64,000 bases of DNA from CALCKU01 sp964607445 (GCA_964607445.1 CAZSKN010000004.1:1-64000), one strand, 5' to 3'; positions 8,535-17,959 are shown, numbered from the stretch's first letter. Made by a program: numbers and translations. Notes: a model not told the origin generated them from the letters alone.

Positions 8535-9623
8535 CTAAAAAATGAAATCACCTGCGTCTAATTCATTTAGGCGCGTATTTGACAATGTAATTTGCAAATC
8601 ATCACCAAAATCCAGCACGACGTCATTATTATTCTGTCTCGCGGAATTTAGGACATCATTAAAATTCTCGATACCTGAAAAATCAAATAGATCGATTTGG
8701 TCATTCCCATTACCGAAATCCGTGATCACATTAACACTGGCCTCATCATCACTAAACGCGAAAATATCGTCGCCAGACCCACCTGTCAGCGTATTACGGC
8801 CACCTTGACCCAAAAGGAAGTCATTTCCGGCCCCGCCATTAAGCCGGTCATTGCCTGTACCGCCAAAATCAAATCCATCAGGCTGAGATCCATTATCGCC
8901 CAAAAGAAAATCATCTCCATCGCCACCGCTCAGAACATCATTACCGTCACCACCAAAAAGGCTGTCACTGCCATTTCCGCCGGAAATTGTATCATTTCCA
9001 GCTAATCCGGAGAGAAAATCATTACCGTCTTCGCCAAAAATGCGGTCATTGCCTTCATTCCCATTGACCTCATCATCGCCGTCTTGTCCGTTCAGAGTAT
9101 CATCACCATCATTACCGTCTATCAAATCATTACCGGTTCCGCCTCTGACAATATCATTATCCGCGCCGGCTATGATTTCATCTGCGTCCGCTCCACCATG
9201 GATATTGTCTCGACCTGATTGTCCAAAAATCAAATCTCTGCCGGCTCCACCGTCTATTCGGTCATTTCCGGCTCCGGCAAAAATAAAGTCTTCCCCGTCA
9301 CCGCCAAATAAACGGTCATTGCCATTTTCGCCGTGAAGTTCATCATTGCCCGCTCCGCCTGATAGCCGGTCATTACCGTCTCCACCAAACAATAGGTCAT
9401 TGCCCGTCTCCCCGGCAAGCCGGTCATCACCGAGATCTCCAAAAAGAAAATCACGTCCTTCACCGCCAAATAAGCGGTCATTGCCGATAGCACCGAACAG
9501 CGCATCCGATCCAAGCCCGCCAGAAATCACATCATTGCCTTCGAAACCCAGAATATCATCATCCCCATTTGTTCCGCGTAAGCGATCCGCTCTTGTGGTG
9601 CCAAAAATTGTGTTGAACATCAT
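8535..9623 (-). CDS. Small RTX (haemolysin-type calcium-binding repeat) protein
   Basis: A 362-residue protein that is almost entirely GGxGxDxUx nonapeptide repeats (residues about 8-290, more than 25 units). Examples are GGDGNDRL and GGAGNDEL. These fold into a calcium-dependent beta-roll after export. The last 70 residues (NVITDFGNGNDQIDLFDF to the terminal DAGDFIF) match the serralysin/RTX C-terminal region that carries the uncleaved type I secretion signal. There is no N-terminal signal peptide and no enzymatic domain. The first of two adjacent ATGs is chosen because AGGAGG lies seven bases upstream. No type I exporter is encoded nearby. Function beyond calcium binding, such as S-layer or matrix building, is unknown. 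Confidence 0.9.
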   Translation of the reverse strand: MMFNTIFGTTRADRLRGTNGDDDILGFEGNDVISGGLGSDALFGAIGNDRLFGGEGRDFLFGDLGDDRLAGETGNDLLFGGDGNDRLSGGAGNDELHGENGNDRLFGGDGEDFIFAGAGNDRIDGGAGRDLIFGQSGRDNIHGGADADEIIAGADNDIVRGGTGNDLIDGNDGDDTLNGQDGDDEVNGNEGNDRIFGEDGNDFLSGLAGNDTISGGNGSDSLFGGDGNDVLSGGDGDDFLLGDNGSQPDGFDFGGTGNDRLNGGAGNDFLLGQGGRNTLTGGSGDDIFAFSDDEASVNVITDFGNGNDQIDLFDFSGIENFNDVLNSARQNNNDVVLDFGDDLQITLSNTRLNELDAGDFIF

Positions 9624-9790
9624 TATAGATCCTCCTGAAACCAGTGCCCTAAATGGGGAAAACCAATATAAAGATTAAAAAAGCGCGTTAAACACAATAC
9701 TCGCAAGGCGCGTGTAAAATGAATGTGAGTGTCGTTTCACAATATTTTCAAGCAGATTTATGTTTCAAAATTGGAAATAATTCTCAAAAT

Positions 9791-11350
9791 CTAACGATCT
9801 TTTGACGGGCTGGTCTTAACCGTTTTTGCGCGCGGGAAGGTTAGGCGCGCCGTGAGACCCAACCAATCTCTAGAGGCATATTCAGCTGCGGTATATTCGA
9901 AGGCCTTGTCTTCGGTCGGGTCTGATTTGGGATTTAAAATAGGCTGCGGGCGTTTTAATCCGTCTGTAAGATCAAAATCAGCCCTATGCAGATCCGCGAT
10001 CGCGTCCACCATGGCCAACCCTAAACCACTCCCCGGCAATGTACGGCTTTGATCCAGTCTGACAAACCGGTCTTTTACGCGTTCCCGATCAGCATCCGGA
10101 ATGCCCGGCCCATCATCCTGAACGCTAATTTCTGTACGGCCAAATTTATTACGGCGTAATGTCAGCTTTATCGTCCCGCCAACCGGCGTATATTTTATCG
10201 CGTTTTCTACCAAGTTCGACACGGCCTGCGAAATGAGGCCGCGGTCTGCCATTATTCGAGCCCCCGAAGCAATATCTGCCGAAAAGCTAAGCCCGGCTTC
10301 ATCACAAGCCGGTTCATATAATTCGGCTATATCATCAAGAATAGGCTTTGGATCGACTGATACCAGCAACTCCCGGCGTTCTCCAGTTTCCAAACGCGCA
10401 ATACGTAAGACAGAATCAAATGTGCGCAAAAGCTCTGCCGCATCCCCGGCCGCCGAATATAAGACATCGCTAGACGTCGGGTCTTTAATCTCGGATGCAG
10501 CGCTTTCAAGGCGTGTACGCAGGCGTGTAAGCGGTGAACGTAAATCATGGGCAATACTATCGCCAGCATACCGCATGGCTTTCATCAATCGATCGATATG
10601 ATCAAGCATAGAATTTAAATGCTCGGCCAATAAATCAAGCTCATCTTCCGAATAATTTCGCGGCGCACGTCGATCTAGATGACCAGCCCGGACATCGGTC
10701 GCCAGCTTATTAAAATGTTCAACCCGCCGCGTAAACCGCCGCGAGACATACCATCCCGAAAGCAAGCCCAAAATCATCGCCAAAACCGCTGATGTCAAAA
10801 TAGCCGTACGAATGCGTTCAGCATTGCGCATAGTCGGCTCGACGTCACGCCCGACAATCAGGACACCGCTTACCCGTTCGTCAATTTTCAACGGGCTTGC
10901 GATTGCGCGTGAACGCCGGGCTTGCAAGTCCGAGGCTTCGCTATCGCGAAAGGTAAGCTCAAATTCTACCGTACGATAATCATTGCCAAACCGGCTTTGC
11001 AAAAGTCCAATACGGGGTTTATTATCGGCTTCGGGAAACTCGTTAATATTGCCTGACATAATCGGGCGTCCGCCAAAATTTTCTGTCCGGAAAAGATATA
11101 ACCCCTCACCCGAAGTCATGCGTAAAATTACTTCGCCCTGAACGGTAATCGGTCCCTCAGTACGATAGAGTGCTTCCAATTCGCGAATTTCAGTCAGAAT
11201 ATCTTCATCGACGCGCCGTAATTCTGAAAGCACAGTCGCATAATAAACATAGCTTAGACTGACAATTGACGACACAACAAAAAGGCCCGCCGCTAAAAGC
11301 GTCAGTCGAAAAAGCGTGTTTCGGTAAAGTCGTTTAAGCGCGTTAAGCAT
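9791..11350 (-). CDS. Sensor histidine kinase, EnvZ/QseC type
   Basis: A 519-residue inner-membrane kinase. TM1 is at about residues 14-37 and TM2 at about 183-203, enclosing a periplasmic sensor of about 145 residues. It is followed by a HAMP domain (205-258), an H-box with phospho-acceptor His268 in SIAHDLRSPLTRLR, an N-box (VSNLVENAIKYTP) and the GPGIPDADR and GSGLGLAMV ATP-binding boxes. It is third in a minus-strand group after the HtrA protease and the OmpR-type regulator, 39 bases after the latter. This suggests a two-component pair that senses envelope state. The signal is unknown. An insertion of about 40 residues between the last ATP-binding motif and the C-terminal LTFPR is somewhat unusual. 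Confidence 0.93.
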   Translation of the reverse strand: MLNALKRLYRNTLFRLTLLAAGLFVVSSIVSLSYVYYATVLSELRRVDEDILTEIRELEALYRTEGPITVQGEVILRMTSGEGLYLFRTENFGGRPIMSGNINEFPEADNKPRIGLLQSRFGNDYRTVEFELTFRDSEASDLQARRSRAIASPLKIDERVSGVLIVGRDVEPTMRNAERIRTAILTSAVLAMILGLLSGWYVSRRFTRRVEHFNKLATDVRAGHLDRRAPRNYSEDELDLLAEHLNSMLDHIDRLMKAMRYAGDSIAHDLRSPLTRLRTRLESAASEIKDPTSSDVLYSAAGDAAELLRTFDSVLRIARLETGERRELLVSVDPKPILDDIAELYEPACDEAGLSFSADIASGARIMADRGLISQAVSNLVENAIKYTPVGGTIKLTLRRNKFGRTEISVQDDGPGIPDADRERVKDRFVRLDQSRTLPGSGLGLAMVDAIADLHRADFDLTDGLKRPQPILNPKSDPTEDKAFEYTAAEYASRDWLGLTARLTFPRAKTVKTSPSKDR

Positions 11351-11389
11351 GGCGGCAAGCTAGGGTGCAGGCCTTAAGTCCGCAAGGCC

Positions 11390-12061
11390 TTAAACCTGCA
11401 ATCTATACCCCGCACCCCGAACCGTATGCAGTAATGGCACATCGAACTCTTTGTCAATCTTGCCGCGCAAGCGAGAAATATGCACATCAATAACATTTGT
11501 CTGGGGGTCAAAATGATAATCCCATACTTTTTCAAGCAACATCGTCCGGGTCACAACCCGCCCTGAATGCCGCATCAAACATTCCAATAAGCGGAATTCT
11601 CGCGGTTGTAGTAAAACATTTTGTCCCGCCCGCCGTACTGTGCGCGCCAGCAAGTCCATCTCTAAATCCCCAACCTTTAATTTGGTTACCGCAGCGCTAG
11701 GGTCAGATCGCCGCCCGATAGCTTCAACCCGGGCTAATAGCTCCGTAAAGGAATAGGGTTTTGCAAGATAATCGTCCCCACCGGCCCGCAGACCTTCTAC
11801 TTTGTGATCAACCTCACCCAGAGCCGACAAAATAAGAACAGGTGTCGCATCTCCGTCCTCGCGTAAGGCCGCTAGAAGGCCTAACCCATCAAGTTTGGGT
11901 AACATACGATCAAGAATTAAAGCATCGTAATCGGCTGCACGCGCCATTTCGAGGCCCAGATCGCCATCAGGGGCCAAATCAACAACATGTCCGGCCTCCA
12001 TAAGGCCTTTTCGGACATAATCAGCGGCAACCTCATCGTCTTCAACGACTAATATTCTCAT
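11390..12061 (-). CDS. OmpR/PhoB-family response regulator
   Basis: A 223-residue regulator. The receiver domain (1-115) has acidic residues Glu7, Asp8 and Asp9, phospho-acceptor Asp51 and Lys101 in the KPYSF motif. The winged-helix DNA-binding domain (125-223) includes the QPREFRLLECLM helix and the VRGAGYRL wing. It lies between the protease (18 bases upstream) and its likely kinase. In such three-gene sets the regulator often controls the protease gene itself. No binding site could be identified by eye. Confidence 0.95.
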   Translation of the reverse strand: MRILVVEDDEVAADYVRKGLMEAGHVVDLAPDGDLGLEMARAADYDALILDRMLPKLDGLGLLAALREDGDATPVLILSALGEVDHKVEGLRAGGDDYLAKPYSFTELLARVEAIGRRSDPSAAVTKLKVGDLEMDLLARTVRRAGQNVLLQPREFRLLECLMRHSGRVVTRTMLLEKVWDYHFDPQTNVIDVHISRLRGKIDKEFDVPLLHTVRGAGYRLQV

Positions 12062-12079
12062 TTATCTTTCTCCTAATAC

Positions 12080-13633
12080 TCATGATATAAAGGGGAGTGA
12101 CACATAGCTTTCGCCGCCATTTCCCAATCTAACTTTCAATGTCATAGCCGATTGACCCGAGCGTTTAGCTTTCATCAGCAATGACCGGAACTTGCGCACG
12201 CTGGCAATGGGTTCATGATCGGCTTCCAATAAAACCATGCCTGATTTCAGTCCCTTTTGGGCCGCCGGACTTCCCGGTAAAACAGACTCGACATATACGC
12301 CAACCTGATCAGGTCGCATACCAATGGAATCACGGAAGGTCGAACTCAGGTCAACAAGCGAAAGACCCGACGCGCTGGTATCGCCCGAAGAGGGGGCCGG
12401 AGCGGGGGTCGTCGCAATAGATACGCTTTTTTCGACAACATCTTTCTCCGGGCGCTCTGAAATCGCGACCGAAATATTTTGTGATACCTCATCACGTTCA
12501 ATAATAAACTTTATCCGGTCCCCAGGCTTTGACCGACCAATAATACGGGTGGCTTCGACGGAATTCAAAACCGCCTGCCCATTTATATTCAAAATAATAT
12601 CGTCAACCTTTAAGCCGTGTTGTTCAGCCGGACCTCCGGGGAACAAGCTATGAATAGTGGCGCCTGCACGGTATATTCCGGGATCATTCTCCAGCGTATA
12701 TTGCGCCGTTCGTAATCCGGCCCCCAGCCATCCACGCCGGACACGCCCATCACGGCGCAAAGCTTCAATAACATCCTCGGCCGTATAATGCGGTATGGCA
12801 AATGCAATACCAACACTGGCACCAGTTGGAGAATATATGGCTGAATTCACGCCGACAACTTCGCCCTTTGGATTAAATAAAGGGCCACCGGAATTACCCG
12901 TATTAATCGTGGCATCTGTTTGGATATAATCTACATATGATCCGCTATCGACCGTATCGCGACCAATAGCCGAAATAATGCCCAGACTTGTAGATTGACC
13001 AATACCGAACGGATTGCCGATCGCAATGACGTAATCCCCTATACGAATTTTTTTACCATGATAGAACGGAACCCTCGGAAAGCTACGTTTATGTTCAATT
13101 TGTAACAGAGCCAGATCCGTTTCGGCATCCGTACCCAGTACACGCGCCGGTAAGGACTCACCATTATTAAACTCAATGGCAATATTGTCCCCGCCCTCAA
13201 TGACGTGGTAATTTGTTACAACTTCGCCCTTTGTCGAGATAATAAATCCAGACCCTTGTCCAAGCGTTGTTGTTTCACCTGATTCAGTCGTCACTTTAAT
13301 GTTCACAACAGCCGGGCTGATACGTTCAACCAGATCAGCCAATGAACCCGGTAGATTTAAGGAAGATTGAAAAGGTGAATTTACAGGCTGGGCATGTTCA
13401 GACACAGAGGTTTGAATATATGACGATGACGGTGATGGCGCCGGGTTGGCGTGCGCAAATGCGACAGATAGCCCCCCAAGCCAGACAACCGCTAAACTGC
13501 GCATCACAGCGCGACGGTGGAACCAGAGTTGAGTATAACTAAGCGGCGAGGTTTTAACCCCGGCGACAAGGTTCTTCTTCGCAGATAGAACGAACCCGTT
13601 CAGGCGCATAAATTTATTTGGTTGTGTAGCCAC
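12080..13633 (-). CDS. HtrA/DegP-family periplasmic serine protease
   Basis: A 517-residue S1C protease with two PDZ domains, for periplasmic protein quality control. Catalytic triad: His143 in TNYHVIEG, Asp173 in ETDLALLQ, Ser248 in GNSGGPLF. PDZ1 is at about 300-385 (LFPGGPAEQHGLKVDDIIL) and PDZ2 at about 425-515. The GTG start at 13633 has GGAG upstream, but the hydrophobic signal sequence (MRSLAVVWLGGLSVAFAHA) only begins at residue 44, giving an unusually long basic N-terminal extension. An internal ATG there has no SD. First gene of the set with the regulator and kinase downstream. Could equally be called DegQ, DegS or MucD-like. Confidence 0.92.
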   Translation of the reverse strand: MATQPNKFMRLNGFVLSAKKNLVAGVKTSPLSYTQLWFHRRAVMRSLAVVWLGGLSVAFAHANPAPSPSSSYIQTSVSEHAQPVNSPFQSSLNLPGSLADLVERISPAVVNIKVTTESGETTTLGQGSGFIISTKGEVVTNYHVIEGGDNIAIEFNNGESLPARVLGTDAETDLALLQIEHKRSFPRVPFYHGKKIRIGDYVIAIGNPFGIGQSTSLGIISAIGRDTVDSGSYVDYIQTDATINTGNSGGPLFNPKGEVVGVNSAIYSPTGASVGIAFAIPHYTAEDVIEALRRDGRVRRGWLGAGLRTAQYTLENDPGIYRAGATIHSLFPGGPAEQHGLKVDDIILNINGQAVLNSVEATRIIGRSKPGDRIKFIIERDEVSQNISVAISERPEKDVVEKSVSIATTPAPAPSSGDTSASGLSLVDLSSTFRDSIGMRPDQVGVYVESVLPGSPAAQKGLKSGMVLLEADHEPIASVRKFRSLLMKAKRSGQSAMTLKVRLGNGGESYVSLPFIS

Positions 13634-13720
13634 ACAAATCTCCGTCGGTAAAGTAAGTCTGACGACTTACACATATCGTAACTATGTACAAATCATGACA
13701 AAAATGTCATCTTTTACTCT

Positions 13721-14377
13721 TCAGGAAGATTTTTCGAAAATAATTACCCTATTGTCTTTCGGCATCTCGATCCGAGCGAGAACATTAAACCCCGCATCTG
13801 CAAATATATGCTTAACAGACTTTAAATCTCTTACGCCCCACGCAGGATTTCGCATTTTCAAAGTGTTATCAAAGGCCAGATTTGACGGCGCTGTTGTTTC
13901 ACCTTCTAAAAACGGGCCGTAAAGGATGACACGCCCGCCTTTTCGCAAAATGATTTGAGCGCCCTCGGCCAAAGCTAACGTAGCTTCCCACGGTGCAATA
14001 TGTATCATATTTGCGCAAAATATGGCTTCAAACTCCGGTTTAATCGCCCCTGCAAACGGCAAGGCCCACTCCGGTTTTAATAGGTCAATATCAAGAGGAG
14101 AAGCTATTTGGTCACGGCAGTCTTCCCCCCAAGCGGCCTGACTTTCACGAGACGCAACGTCAGGATCACTGGGTTGCCAGAATATATCCGGACGCATCTG
14201 GCACATATGCAATGCATGTTCGCCAGTCCCCGCTGCAATTTCGAGAATTCGGGCTTGATCTGGTATAAACGGCAACATCGCCTTGGCTATGGGCATTTTA
14301 TTACGAGCCGCCGTCGGAGATAATTTTCTTTGCCCATTAGATTTACGAGCTTCAAGATGTATCGGGAACTTCGTCAT
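13721..14377 (-). CDS. DUF938 family protein, SAM-dependent methyltransferase-like
   Basis: A 218-residue cytoplasmic protein. The SAM-binding motif I is ILEIAAGTGEHALH (residues about 44-57), followed by QPSDPD, an ANMIHIAPW segment (about 121-129) and LYGPF (about 153-157), all characteristic of the DUF938 (PF06080) methyltransferase-like family. The substrate is unknown in this family. It lies between the protease group and the second two-component pair on the same strand, with an 87-base gap on the protease side and 17 bases from the kinase stop. It could therefore start its own transcript or be read with what follows. Confidence 0.88.
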   Translation of the reverse strand: MTKFPIHLEARKSNGQRKLSPTAARNKMPIAKAMLPFIPDQARILEIAAGTGEHALHMCQMRPDIFWQPSDPDVASRESQAAWGEDCRDQIASPLDIDLLKPEWALPFAGAIKPEFEAIFCANMIHIAPWEATLALAEGAQIILRKGGRVILYGPFLEGETTAPSNLAFDNTLKMRNPAWGVRDLKSVKHIFADAGFNVLARIEMPKDNRVIIFEKSS

Positions 14378-14394
14378 ATCACGCCCCTAACGCC

Positions 14395-15840
14395 TTAAAG
14401 GCGGCCCGGCAATGTAAGAACCGCTTTTAATCCCCCTAAAACCGATTTTTCCAAATTAAAATGGCCCTTATAAGATTTGGCAAGATCATCTACTATAGAT
14501 AAACCAAATCCTGTACCGGGCGTGGTCTCATCCAATCTAATCCCACGTTTCATCGCCTGAGCATATTCAGTATCGGATAGGCCTTTACCGTCATCTTCAA
14601 CTGTAATAGTAAATCGGGTCGTGTCTTGCGTATCAATATGCGCCCGGACCCGCACCTGTTTTTTGCACCATTTGCACGCATTATCCATGAGATTACCGAT
14701 CAATTCGTCAAGGTCACGTTTCTCGCCCCTAAAAATTAACCCCGCCTCGCATTCCACATCAAAGGCAATATCCCGGTGGCCATATATACGTGTAAGTGTT
14801 CGTTCTAGCGGGGTGATAACATCATCAACAACCGTCACAGCGCCGATACTTTGACCCCGAGTAGCCGCGCGAGCGCGTTGAAGATGATGGTCTACCTGAT
14901 TTTTCATAATCTCGGATTGACGTCCGACGATTTCCGCAAGTGGAGTTTCCGAGAGGTCATGACGGGAGTGCCCTTGCACACGATCTACCTCATTGAGTAA
15001 AACCGCGAGTGGCGTTTTTAACGCATGCGCCAGATTACCAACATGGGTGCGCGCACGTTCCACAACATCTTTATTATGCATTATGAGCGTATTTAATTCG
15101 CGCGCCAGTGGTTGAATTTCCGCGGGATAATCGCCTGTAACGCCAGAGTTTTGGCCTTCGCGCACACCCACAACTTGCTCTCTAAGATCAAATAAAGGCT
15201 TTAAACCTAATCTTACTTGCATGAAAATGCCGATGACCAATCCCAAGGATAATAGAGAGAACAAGCCGGAGGCAATATACCCAAATCGTCGAATAGCCTG
15301 TTGCGCAGGACGACGGTCTGCGGCCGCAATCATAACCACGGGTCGATTATTCATATGCGGTAAAATCACAGACCGCGCCACGAGCCGTAATCTTTCGTCA
15401 ACATCTGGCCCCTCAGTATAGCCATAAACATCCGTCCCCGGATTTCTCATGATCTGCTCGGCTGTTGCATGGGATAGGTTGAAATCCTCATCGTAAAGTG
15501 ATCGTGAGGCCTTAATCACCTCGACCTCACCCGTACTTTGCAAATAGCCAATCAACCAATAGCGCCCCGATAAAGCCCGTTGATAGCGCGGATCCAAAGG
15601 CTCGCGCGACAAGGTCAATTCGTCTTCCGTTTGACCGGCTCCTCCCGTTTGCGCGCTGGCAATCAAGGAGGTAATCGCACTTTCCAATGGGTCATCAAAA
15701 ATACGTAATGTCGAGCTTTGATATACCCAAGTTAATATAAGCCCGCAGATCGCAAAAAAGGGCAAAATCCATAAGGCCGCGCTGCGGACAAGTCGCAGAA
15801 CAAGTGAAGGGTGACGGGTCAATTTGGCCACCTGCGGCAC
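14395..15840 (-). CDS. Sensor histidine kinase, PhoQ/FeuQ-like
   Basis: A 481-residue inner-membrane kinase. TM1 is at about 20-42 and TM2 at about 186-208 around a periplasmic domain. The cytoplasmic linker runs to the H-box LAHALKTPLAVL with phospho-acceptor His272. The N-box (NLMDNACKWCKK), DDGKGLSD and GTGFGLSIVDDL form the ATPase. The HALKTPL form of the H-box and the overall plan match the PhoQ/FeuQ group of alphaproteobacteria, which respond to envelope or osmotic conditions. Five bases separate it from its regulator, a clear operon. Confidence 0.93.
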   Translation of the reverse strand: MPQVAKLTRHPSLVLRLVRSAALWILPFFAICGLILTWVYQSSTLRIFDDPLESAITSLIASAQTGGAGQTEDELTLSREPLDPRYQRALSGRYWLIGYLQSTGEVEVIKASRSLYDEDFNLSHATAEQIMRNPGTDVYGYTEGPDVDERLRLVARSVILPHMNNRPVVMIAAADRRPAQQAIRRFGYIASGLFSLLSLGLVIGIFMQVRLGLKPLFDLREQVVGVREGQNSGVTGDYPAEIQPLARELNTLIMHNKDVVERARTHVGNLAHALKTPLAVLLNEVDRVQGHSRHDLSETPLAEIVGRQSEIMKNQVDHHLQRARAATRGQSIGAVTVVDDVITPLERTLTRIYGHRDIAFDVECEAGLIFRGEKRDLDELIGNLMDNACKWCKKQVRVRAHIDTQDTTRFTITVEDDGKGLSDTEYAQAMKRGIRLDETTPGTGFGLSIVDDLAKSYKGHFNLEKSVLGGLKAVLTLPGRL

Positions 15841-15845
15841 CCAAT

Positions 15846-16520
15846 TTACGCTTTAGATTTTTTTGGATCTACAAGACGATATCCCAAACCGCGGACAGTT
15901 TCGATACGGTCAACGCCGAGTTTCTTTCGTAACCGTCCAACAAAGACCTCTATCGTGTTGGAATCTCGGTCAAAATCCTGATCATATATATGTTCAACAA
16001 GTTCTGTCCGTGAAATTACGCGGCCATTGTGGGTGGCCATATAACTTAAGATACGAAACTCATGCGAAGTGAGTTTGATCGGTTGCCCGTCAACAAAAGC
16101 TCTCGCGGCGCGATTATCTACAAGCAGAGCGCCGATTTCCAAACTATCAGTTGTATGGCCCGCAGATCGTCGTAACAATGCGCGTAAGCGAGCCAGTAAC
16201 TCTTCTGTGTGAAACGGTTTTGTGAGATAGTCATCAGCGCCAGCATCAAATCCGGCAACTTTTTCGCTCCACTGATTACGCGCCGTTAAGATAAGCACAG
16301 GGAACTTTTTATGATCAGCGCGCCATTTTTGTAAAACACTCACACCGTCTATTTGGGGCAAGCCCAAATCTAGTACGACGGCATCATATGGCTCGGTATC
16401 ACCAAGGTAATGCCCTTCTTCACCATCAAGAGCGACGTCCACAGCATAACCACTGTCCTTGAGAACTTCCGATAACTGTCTGGAAAGATCAGGATCGTCT
16501 TCAACTACCAATATGCGCAT
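15846..16520 (-). CDS. OmpR-family response regulator, PhoP/FeuP-like
   Basis: A 224-residue regulator. The receiver (1-116) has Asp8/Asp9, phospho-acceptor Asp51 in VVLDLGLP and Lys101 in KPFHTEELLAR. The winged-helix effector (128-220) has LTSHEFRILSYM and TVRGLGYRLV. Closely PhoP/FeuP-like. It sits between the PepSY protein (29 bases upstream) and its cognate kinase. In related organisms a PepSY gene next to such a pair is often part of the regulon or modulates the kinase; here that is inference. Confidence 0.95.
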   Translation of the reverse strand: MRILVVEDDPDLSRQLSEVLKDSGYAVDVALDGEEGHYLGDTEPYDAVVLDLGLPQIDGVSVLQKWRADHKKFPVLILTARNQWSEKVAGFDAGADDYLTKPFHTEELLARLRALLRRSAGHTTDSLEIGALLVDNRAARAFVDGQPIKLTSHEFRILSYMATHNGRVISRTELVEHIYDQDFDRDSNTIEVFVGRLRKKLGVDRIETVRGLGYRLVDPKKSKA

Positions 16521-16549
16521 AAATACCTCTAATCCGCTAGATCGCGAAA

Positions 16550-16921
16550 TTAGCTTTTGACACGTCCTGTAGCCGCGTCAATAAAAACATCGAAAACCCG
16601 GCCTGCTTTACTTTGCAAACGCACCCGATATCCATCGCCTTTCGGGAATATATCAATAACTTTGGCCTGCGGATATTTTTTTTGGGCAATTGATTTGGCT
16701 TCTCGCAGAGACACGTTTTTTTGCGCAAATTGTCGTAATGGTTTTGGATTCGCTGCCAATTGCAGCGCCGACGCAGACAGTGTAAAAATAGACGTTTCAG
16801 GCGAGTTGGGCGCACTATATGCCGTCGCAGGCAAGGCCAAAAACGTTATAATAACACCCAATATAGTGCCTTTATGCCACATTTTTAGGTGTTTAGAACT
16901 TTCAATTTTCTTTATCATCAT
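16550..16921 (-). CDS. Periplasmic PepSY-domain protein
   Basis: A 123-residue exported protein. A signal sequence (basic residues to 18, hydrophobic 19-33, likely cut after TAYSA at residue 37) is followed by a PepSY domain at about 68-123 with the consensus LREAKSIAQKKYPQAKVIDI and VFIDAATGRVKS. PepSY domains are thought to be inhibitory or ligand-binding modules in the periplasm. First gene of a probable operon with the PhoP/PhoQ-like pair, so a role in tuning that kinase is plausible but not shown. Confidence 0.85.
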   Translation of the reverse strand: MMIKKIESSKHLKMWHKGTILGVIITFLALPATAYSAPNSPETSIFTLSASALQLAANPKPLRQFAQKNVSLREAKSIAQKKYPQAKVIDIFPKGDGYRVRLQSKAGRVFDVFIDAATGRVKS

Positions 16922-17008
16922 GATATCTTACCGCCCCGCCCCTGAACTCAAACTGAATAGAGTATTCATGTTCGAATATTTTAATATTCTGATTCTGTTT
17001 CCTATATT

Positions 17009-17959
17009 TTAATTTCCGGCCTCCGTCATCCCCGATCGGGGATTAAAATCGGCTTCGGACGGGGGCTGTTTCGCCCATTCGATCAATTCGGGATCAGACA
17101 TATCTTTTAGAACGATTTGGGGTGCAACCAGTAAATCCCCCTCACCCACACCTTTTCCACGTAGACGTAATATTGTTCCCGAATTCGTCCCAGGGGGAAT
17201 ATTCATTTGAATATAGCCGTCCGGCATGGGAATCTTTACCTTGGCCCCCAATAAAGCTTCTCGCAGCGATATAGGCAGGTTTAAGCGCAAGTTTTTACCC
17301 TCGCGCGAGAAATATTTGTCTGGCAATATTTCAATATCCACTTTCGCGTCACCTGCCGCGCCGCCGTGAAGACCAGCTTGTCCTTTACCGCGCAGGCGTA
17401 AACTCTGTCCATCTTCTATAGCCGCCGGTATTTTAACACTAAAACTCGTCCCTGTAGCGGCTTTGATTTTACGCGAGCCCCCCCGTAGAGCCTCAAATAA
17501 TGTCAATTTCAAACGGTAACGTTTATCTTTACCTTTTTGGGGACGTTGACGCGGCTGTTGCATAGAGCCCATCTGGGCGCCGCCCATTTGCATCCCAAAT
17601 AGAGATTGGAGAAGATCATTCATATCTCCTCCCCTCATATGTCCACCGCCCGCAGTTCGGCCTCCCGTACCGCCAAAACCCTGAGTTCCAAAACCCTGAG
17701 ATCCAAAACCCCCGGCTCCAAATGGGCTGCGCTGTTGCCCCTGACCATCAATATGACCGCGGTCATATTGGGATTTAAGTTTTTTGTCCGATAACAAAGT
17801 ATAAGCCGCTGAAATCTCTTTGAATTTTTCAGCAATTTTTGGATTATCAGGATTCACATCAGGATGGTATTTTTTAGCCAACGCACGATAGGCTTTTCGT
17901 ATATCCTTCTCAGATGCCGACTTCGTCAAGCCGAGTAATTTATAGGGGTCTTTAGCCAA
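17009..17959 (-). CDS. DnaJ/CbpA-like J-domain co-chaperone (class B)
   Basis: A 316-residue J-protein. The J domain (1-70) contains the HPD tripeptide in KKYHPDVNPDN, needed to stimulate DnaK ATPase. A Gly/Phe-rich linker (78-120) has repeated GFGTQGFG-type units. The C-terminal substrate-binding domains (145-290) are present and the cysteine zinc fingers of true DnaJ are absent, so it is CbpA-like. It stands alone on the minus strand, 83 bases beyond the GTA cluster. dnaK is not nearby. Confidence 0.92.
   Translation of the reverse strand: MAKDPYKLLGLTKSASEKDIRKAYRALAKKYHPDVNPDNPKIAEKFKEISAAYTLLSDKKLKSQYDRGHIDGQGQQRSPFGAGGFGSQGFGTQGFGGTGGRTAGGGHMRGGDMNDLLQSLFGMQMGGAQMGSMQQPRQRPQKGKDKRYRLKLTLFEALRGGSRKIKAATGTSFSVKIPAAIEDGQSLRLRGKGQAGLHGGAAGDAKVDIEILPDKYFSREGKNLRLNLPISLREALLGAKVKIPMPDGYIQMNIPPGTNSGTILRLRGKGVGEGDLLVAPQIVLKDMSDPELIEWAKQPPSEADFNPRSGMTEAGN

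Noticed and set aside
8542..9678. Several plus-strand frames opposite the RTX gene
   Set aside because: Pro/Ser-rich antisense images of the nonapeptide repeats, with no SD or domain.
16537..16815. Minus-strand frame of 92 codons overlapping the PepSY gene
   Set aside because: A shadow in another frame; the PepSY frame has a signal peptide and the domain consensus.
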